64,000 bases of DNA from Aldrovandia affinis. Lineage: Eukaryota > Chordata > Actinopteri > Notacanthiformes > Halosauridae. The stretch spans positions 248,001 through 312,000 of the forward strand of contig JAINUG010000207.1 in assembly GCA_029706075.1 (NCBI GenBank). Direction: 5' to 3'. How positions within the stretch are numbered: the stretch's first letter is position 1; every line of letters begins with the position of its first letter. The notes under the pieces were generated by a model, which saw only the letters and a list, made by a program, of their open reading frames with translations, was not told where the DNA came from and did no database searches. Both the position numbers and the translations under genes were made by a program. Below, in pieces: positions 1 through 64,000 of this stretch.

Positions 1-525
1 ATGTAGAAAGACAACTACACTTCCATCCCATGCAACATCATGGCTTTGTTCAGATTTGGCTGCTCAATATAGCAAGAGAGCAATTTTGTCTGTAAGTAAA
101 CCCACCCACCATTTACACAGAGATTGTGCAATGTGGTATTAATTTCCAAACTGCCATGGTCTGATGGTGGAGTCAACAAAGCAAGAATCACATTGCCTGT
201 CCCACTGATGGTTCTCTGCCAGCTTGGGAACCACTATTGCCATTACCCAGGGTGCAACATTCACCAGGCGTACAGAAAGTGTCTGAGCCAGCATACATGG
301 GGTCACCTTCCCCATTGCGGCTCTGACCCCCACTGCTTTTAGCAGAGTGCAGTGGATTGTTGTGCGGCCGTGCTGATTGGACAGTAGCAGAAGCATCCAG
401 CGCCCACAGGCAGAGCCATAGACATAGACATAGACTCTCTGTCCCTGGTATCTCAGAGATGTGAGAACAAGGTCAGGGAAAGGCTCTGTGTGTGTGTGTG
501 TGTGTTTAATGTATATATACACCAA

Positions 526-650
526 CAGCAGTGTGGAGCAGTGGTCAGAGCAGTAGTATGGAGCAGCACTTAAAGCAACACGATGGAGCAGTGTTCAGAG
601 CAGCAGTGTAGAACAGCAGTCAGACCAGCTGTATGGAGCAGTGGTTAGAA
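526..650. repeat. 25-bp minisatellite, 5 units
   Basis: Five consecutive 25-bp units begin at 526, 551, 576, 601 and 626. The units are degenerate around CAGNNGTATGGAGCAGTGGT followed by CAGAG. No indels separate the units, so the period is exact although the sequences have drifted. Confidence 0.85.
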
Positions 651-1976
651 CACACCTAGGTGAGTGCGACAGTGTTTATAACAAAAGTTTAATGACAGAG
701 CGTAAACAGCCCTGATGGATGAGCGATGGATTGTGCACAGTAGTTCCTCCATCACACAATGGCAGCGTAAATTACAGGCCTGCTATCACGCCATCGTTTC
801 TACCACATAAGGCAGGTTATGACTTCCCCTTTTCAGTCCTTGATAAATCACTCAACAGAGAGCTGTGTGTAAAACTTAATCACCGCCTCCCCCACATCTC
901 GCCAACTCCATATGCTGCACAGTTCACAGGATGTGATACCACAGTCGCGGCGTATTGTTTCCTTGAGAGAAATCTGGACGCTCGGTTTTTGGGAACAACT
1001 TTAGGCCAAATCCTCAGGGGCTGTGCCAAAGCTGGAGAGCAATGGAGCTGCCCCTTATGGCAGCGAGATACAGCTGATTTACTGCTGTCCGACCACGAAC
1101 TATTAAACATGTAGGATGTGCCACTGAAAATACATTTTTCTTTTGTTTACTTCCTCTCCGCTGTGGGAAAATGTTCTCCATCTTGTAGACTTATCTCTGT
1201 GTTGTTTTAAAAAAAATTATTCCATGTAAGTCGGCCTGTGCGCTACAGGACAAAGTACAACAGGCACATGACAATGTTTTCACAAAGTTTTGGAATCAAG
1301 GTGGCGAGATAACGTCCCTGCAATGTCGCAGTGATGCTGAGGGAACGTTACGTGCAAGTCCATGTGGGTTTGTGCGAGCTCCAGCCTCGTGTTCAGCCTC
1401 TTGTTTTGTGTCATTGAGACCAGACACTGTGTGATGAGCAATAGTTAGGGCAATAGACCAACCTCTGAATCTCTGTGTATTGTCCCAGGCGAGTGGAAAA
1501 TGGCTTTACGATGCCTGCAGGAGATTTTAATTAGAGTGCATAAAGTTTTCAGCCCCGTGGAGCCCATTAGCTCTGTAGAGGACTATGTAAACTAAACCTG
1601 ACTGTGAAATTGAATAAGCATGTGTTGTTGAACAAAATGGAAAGTGGGAGGAAAACAAAATAGACAAACCCGCAAGCATTTGTGATATATATTTTTCGTC
1701 TTTTTCCTCGGCATTGCCTTTTATTTTTAGCCTCACAATGCAGTGTCACAGGCAGAGAGGATCATTTACGTGTATGAGAGCATGTGTGCTTTTCAGGCTA
1801 CAATGTGGAATGCATTTTAATATTTTTTCCATCTTTCTCTTTCTCTCTCTCTCACTCTCTTTCTGTCATCCACGTGGTTACGTCTGTCTGTGTCTGTATG
1901 TGTGTTGGCATGCGTGTGTGTGTCTGTGGGCATGCGTGTGTATGTGTATGTATGCCTGTATGTGTGTATACACACT

Positions 1977-2003
<27 letters not shown>
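1977..2003. repeat. (TG)n microsatellite next to exon 2
   Basis: An uninterrupted TG run ends 19 nt before the first base of exon 2; a looser TG/TGTA-rich stretch extends back to about 1880. It lies in the branch-point and polypyrimidine region of the exon 2 acceptor. Confidence 0.9.
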
Positions 2004-2007
<4 letters not shown>

Positions 2008-2022
2008 ATCTTTCCCTCCCAG

Positions 2023-60402
<58,380 letters not shown>

Positions 60403-60565
60403 AAGGAAGCTCCCTGAAGAAGAGCAAGGGAGAGGAACACCAGTGTCCAGAGCGAGAACGTTGTTGTTGTTTTTTTTTAAAAACAGACTTCTGATATTTT
60501 GTTGCCAGCACATCACTTAGACACAACACTGTAGAAGTTTGGGGAATATGTGCCTAAAGAAAACA

Positions 60566-60639
60566 GGGTGGGGGAGAGGGTGGGTTTCGGGGGGATGGGA
60601 GGGGAGGGTAGGGAGTGGTGGGTGGTGGGTGGTGGGGGA
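60566..60639 (+). promoter_or_regulatory. G-rich tract, potential RNA G-quadruplex
   Basis: At least ten runs of three or more G within 75 nt, such as GGGTGGTGGGTGGTGGGGG. It lies 165 nt after the stop codon, in the sense strand of the 3' UTR. Confidence 0.8.
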
Positions 60640-60759
60640 CATTTGGGATTCTAATATTTTACACCTTTATTAATGAGGTCAGGTCCTGGTTCAGAGAACT
60701 CAACCTTCCGTTTGAGGAAGCTTCCACACTGTAATACGGGATCACAAAGCAGACTCTAC

Positions 60760-60812
60760 ACCCACCCCACCCACTCCACCCATCCACCTCACTCCCCACC
60801 CTCCCTCGCACC
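60760..60812 (+). promoter_or_regulatory. C-rich tract complementary to the upstream G-rich tract
   Basis: Runs such as CCCACCCCACCCACTCCACC can pair with GGTGGGTGGTGGGTGG about 120 nt upstream. It also resembles a poly(C)-binding-protein site. Confidence 0.7.
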
Positions 60813-61394
60813 AAGAGGGGAGTCCGACCAACCAACACCCCAAAATCAATGAGTTCACAGTGGACTCAACAGACTGGTCCATTTTTCTAAGAGTACTTTT
60901 TTTTTAGGACAATGATATTTAAAAAAAGGAAAAAAAATTGTGAAGCGCATTTTACACACACGACACGTGGATCAGGGCGACATTCACGTTGTTTCCCAGG
61001 GACACGTCCACAAGTAGCAGTGTGCGTACAACGGACTGTCAAAAGTATGCATTTCAGTAGCGCCCATTCCATTGTTGTGAGCAGAATGGGGAAGGAAAAG
61101 GGGCCCTGCAGGTCTGAAAAGCTTTATCCGAATTCAAGGAAAACAACAGCGTTCCACATCTCATGGTGTCTGTTTTCCTTTTTCCCTGCTTTAGTTAACA
61201 CCGTCCATAAAGTCCGTCCAACACCTCCACAGTATTGTAGGACACGAGAACAAGCTCCGTCTATCTACAGTAGCGTCCTTTCGCCTCTTTGCAATTGCTG
61301 TGAGCCAAACCCCTTGCTGTTCTTTTTCTGTTCCCTGCCTGAGATTGTTCCTCTCATTGGCTGTCACTTTCATCTCCAGTGAGTGCTATGTTTT

Positions 61395-61402
61395 TGTAAA
61401 TA
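61395..61402 (+). promoter_or_regulatory. Pumilio-type element TGTAAATA
   Basis: An exact UGUANAUA match in the 3' UTR. A second, TGTATATA, is at 61471-61478. Confidence 0.5.
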
Positions 61403-61470
61403 TATGGAGAAATTATTTTCATTGAGTTTCTTACAGTTATAGCCTTTTCATTATTTTTTTTCATTTTTCT

Positions 61471-61478
61471 TGTATATA
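61471..61478 (+). promoter_or_regulatory. Pumilio-type element TGTATATA
   Basis: An exact match to the consensus UGUAUAUA in an A/U-rich stretch, 69 nt after the first such site. Confidence 0.5.
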
Positions 61479-62883
61479 CCTGACAAAAAAAGAACTTAAA
61501 AGGTTTTAAAAGGTTCACGGGCTGTTCAGAGAGTAATTAACATAATTTGTTCCCTCTTTTATTTTAGCCTTAGCATCATCACATTTTAAACTATTTTCCA
61601 TTAAAACCAGAGGCTAATGGTTGGTAGTGACACCTCAACACAAATCAAGCTCTGGTCCAGGAAAGGGGCTGTTTGTTCTTCACAGAGAAGCCAGACTATC
61701 CACCAATCCTCTTATCCAGAGTGAATGGCGTAGGAGGAATGTGGGATTTTTACAGCTCCAGAAAAATATTCTAAACAGATTCGACAGTGCAATAACTTAT
61801 CGGAGCGGTCATAAAATGTGATGATAGTGGCCGTCTGTCCGAGTCCAAACAGGGTTTAGACTAGCGCATTCTTTTCAGGCCCACGCACAGAAAGTCCAAA
61901 GAGTGGTAGGTTTGCATTGTGACCGATAGTGCAGCATGCATCTGGCCCACACTGCTGTCATAGAAGATGGCGTTTCTCCCGCAATAGCAAGTGTTTTAAA
62001 GCTATAGTAGGAAGTAGAATGCAAAACCACATACCTGAGTATTGTTGATGGACAAAAATATCATAATATTGAGTGTAGGGCCTTCCAATCCCCCTCCAGA
62101 TGTGGAAGTATGGCTCATTTGTGCTGTGATTAACAGGATGATTAAGAGCGGCGCTTGAGGGGCCTCCTGTGGAAGATCCTCAGTAGGAGGCTCTCTGAGG
62201 TGCTTCCCTGCCTGGGGATTCCCAAGGCTGCCGTTATGTTCCGGAACTCTCCGTCTCTTGTCCGGTGTTCCGAGGCGCCCCGGTCACGCACAGGGAGATG
62301 AACAGGGAGCGGCCTTGACCCGGGGGACGATCCCCTGAATGGCAGGGGGGGGGAGGGGCTGGTCGAAACCTCCACAGTTATACGGGAGGCCTCCGAACGG
62401 TGCCTGCCTGCAATGGCAGGGGCGTGGTGAGACCTTCCGACGCATTCACGCTTTGATGCGCAGTGACTCTGATAGGAGGTAATTGCTCCGTGGGTGGAAT
62501 TTAACGGTACCGTCAGCCCGCACTTTTCGGCCGCTGAGCTGCTGATGAAACGCCACTCAAAGCCAAGTCACATCAGGTTGGGCTGATTTCACTGCACCGT
62601 CCCTTTGAAGGAAGGCTCATTAAAAACGGCTGGATTTGCACCACAGCCATACAGTTCAGCAAGTCCAACGTCTCTCGTGTTTTCCCCTCGTACCAAAAGT
62701 CTGCCGTTACGTAACTCCTAATGTCTTTTGGAGTTATTTTTTACAAATCTGGCGTACACTGTAAAAGCAATACCTCCACATCTTATTCCTTTCTTTCCTG
62801 AACATTGTTTTTGTACTCTCAGGTTTTCAGTATTTTAATTTTTTTGGTGATCACACAGTTCAGTCATTGGGGCTGAATAACCA

Positions 62884-62905
62884 AATAAAATAATATGAGA
62901 ATAAA
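62884..62905 (+). terminator. pde3a: tandem AATAAA polyadenylation signals
   Basis: AATAAA occurs at 62884-62889 and 62900-62905. They are the first canonical hexamers after the stop codon that I noticed and are the likely end of the longest pde3a transcript. Confidence 0.55.
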
Positions 62906-62920
62906 ATAAGTTCTGCTCAT

Positions 62921-64000
62921 TTACAAGTGCCAAAACAACACTAAAACAATTTTTAAACCTTTTGTTCCAGCTGTCCGGATCTCTCTGTAAGGCCAGCTTT
63001 TAGGGGCTGGTCTTTGAATGGTGGAATTGGGCCTCTGAGATTTAGGAGAAAGGTGGAATGGAATGTTGACCATCGTGCTGGCTTGTGATTGGATGGAGGC
63101 TGTTCGAACACATTAAGAGCAAAGTCACCAACACACTGTACGGCGTGATCCTTGACCCTGCTGCCACTCCCAGTCCCTGTCACACATCACTCTATGTGAA
63201 CAGAGCCTTGCAACAACTTCCCCCTGCAGAGAGGGAAAAAAAACCAAAAACAAATGGGGGGAGGGGTTAGCCTGTAAGTCTTGCTACATGTTTTGCGACG
63301 GCACATTCGGGAGGGTGCGGGAGGTATGCTAGCGTGCAGGCCACAGATGGGTCGGAGGCTGCGAGGCGCATGATGAGTTATCATCTGTCGTTCTTGCGTA
63401 GAGGTCTCACACCCTGCGCTCAAACATCACACGCTCGTGGCAGCGGCGAGGGGTATTAGGTTCTGGAGGCGTTTGCACTCCACTGCAACTGATTACATGT
63501 GTGACCGTTGCCCCATGGGAATTTTTTTCTCTCTTTTTTTTGGTGTGTTCCGGTCTAGGTGATCATGTTATGTTCAGTCTCATTCGCTCCCATGTATTTC
63601 CATCTGGGAGTAATTTCTTATCTCTGCAACAAATCAAAGTTGTTACTCAGTGCTGTTCGCTGTGTTGAGTAAGCAGGCTGAAGCAGGCATCTGGGAGACC
63701 TCGGCTACTGTATTCACTCTTGTACAGATAAGCTCCAAGCCACCTCCATGGCTCACTGCCACTGTGAAGGTGCTCAGGCTATTTAGTCTACTGCATTATA
63801 GGAGGGGGTTACTTCCTGTTTTTCCAGGGCACCCTTGATAATGCACGTGAATGATGTGGCTTCAGTACACAATTAACATGAAATCATTAACAAGGTACGT
63901 GTGTCTTTAAGCGCAGTGCAGCTGTGGGGGTCCCAGCTGAGGCACTTGCTCTTGGTGCAACGACGCACACCCCATAGGCCAAGGGAAGGAACATTTCAGT
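62921..64000. other. sequence downstream of pde3a
   Basis: About 1.1 kb of unique-looking sequence with no exon, RNA gene or repeat I can recognise. The next gene in the mammalian order (an SLCO1 transporter) is not reached. Confidence 0.7.

Larger units (their letters stand above)
1..2022 (+). other. pde3a: pde3a intron 1, 3' portion
   Basis: No gene is seen. It holds a 25-bp tandem array (526-650), short (GT) runs near 487 and 1900-2003, and otherwise unique-looking sequence. The missing exon 1 must lie beyond the left edge. Confidence 0.85.
60403..62920 (+). other. pde3a: pde3a 3' untranslated region (end inferred)
   Basis: From the TGA at 60400 to about 20 nt past the AATAAA at 62900. 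It contains a G-rich tract (60566-60639), a C-rich tract (60760-60812), two Pumilio-type elements (61395, 61471) and an ATTAAA at 61600 that could give a shorter transcript. A long 3' UTR is usual for PDE3A, but the true end is not proven by sequence. Confidence 0.6.

Noticed and set aside
60912-61382. 156-codon ORF after the pde3a stop
   Set aside because: It lies in the 3' UTR, has no recognisable domain and no splice-compatible link to the gene.
62142-62375. Minus-strand 77-codon Pro/Arg-rich ORF near the end of the 3' UTR
   Set aside because: A GC-rich patch gives chance open frames; no family recognised.

Overview
The window is vertebrate nuclear DNA, most probably from a teleost fish. 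It carries most of one spliced gene on the + strand, pde3a (cGMP-inhibited 3',5'-cyclic phosphodiesterase 3A). Fifteen coding exons lie between 2023 and 60402. They join without any frame conflict into 849 codons plus stop, all introns are GT-AG, and the exon order matches the 16-exon human gene. The missing first exon (membrane-anchoring N-terminus, about 320 residues in human) and the promoter lie upstream, so the window opens inside intron 1. I found no second host gene on either strand. The fish assignment rests on the protein and on the repeats: several Tc1-like families, hAT-type MITEs, tRNA-derived SINEs, a CR1/jockey-group LINE and very dense (GT)n microsatellites. I cannot name the species.

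Layout: 1-2022 end of intron 1; 2023-2073 a 51-nt exon 2; 2074-21387 a 19-kb intron; 21388-21648 exon 3; 30708-30865 exon 4, which holds the phosphorylation and hypertension/brachydactyly hotspot; 35422-45397 exons 5-8, the poorly conserved regulatory linker; 45876-59763 exons 9-15, the catalytic domain with the PDE3-specific insert; 60095-60402 exon 16, the acidic tail and stop; 60403 to about 62920 a long 3' UTR ending near two AATAAA signals; then about 1.1 kb with no gene seen.

The introns are mostly old transposon debris and simple repeats. Notable pieces are: (1) an unclassified 2.5-kb element at 10428-12901 with 27-bp terminal inverted repeats, a recurring TGTCCACCCTGTCAT motif and a broken basic ORF, itself containing a LINE fragment; (2) a 59-bp-arm foldback at 14150-14322; (3) a LINE copy in intron 5 split by two different Tc1-like transposons; (4) two Tc1-type MITEs sharing one deletion junction, in introns 2 and 12; (5) an unclassified GGGCCCTAT-ended element in intron 9 holding a Tc1 deletion derivative; (6) splice sites embedded in microsatellites or tandem repeats at exons 2, 3, 5 and 8; and (7) complementary G-rich and C-rich tracts in the 3' UTR. 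No LTR retrovirus-like element, rRNA or tRNA gene, or CRISPR array was recognised.
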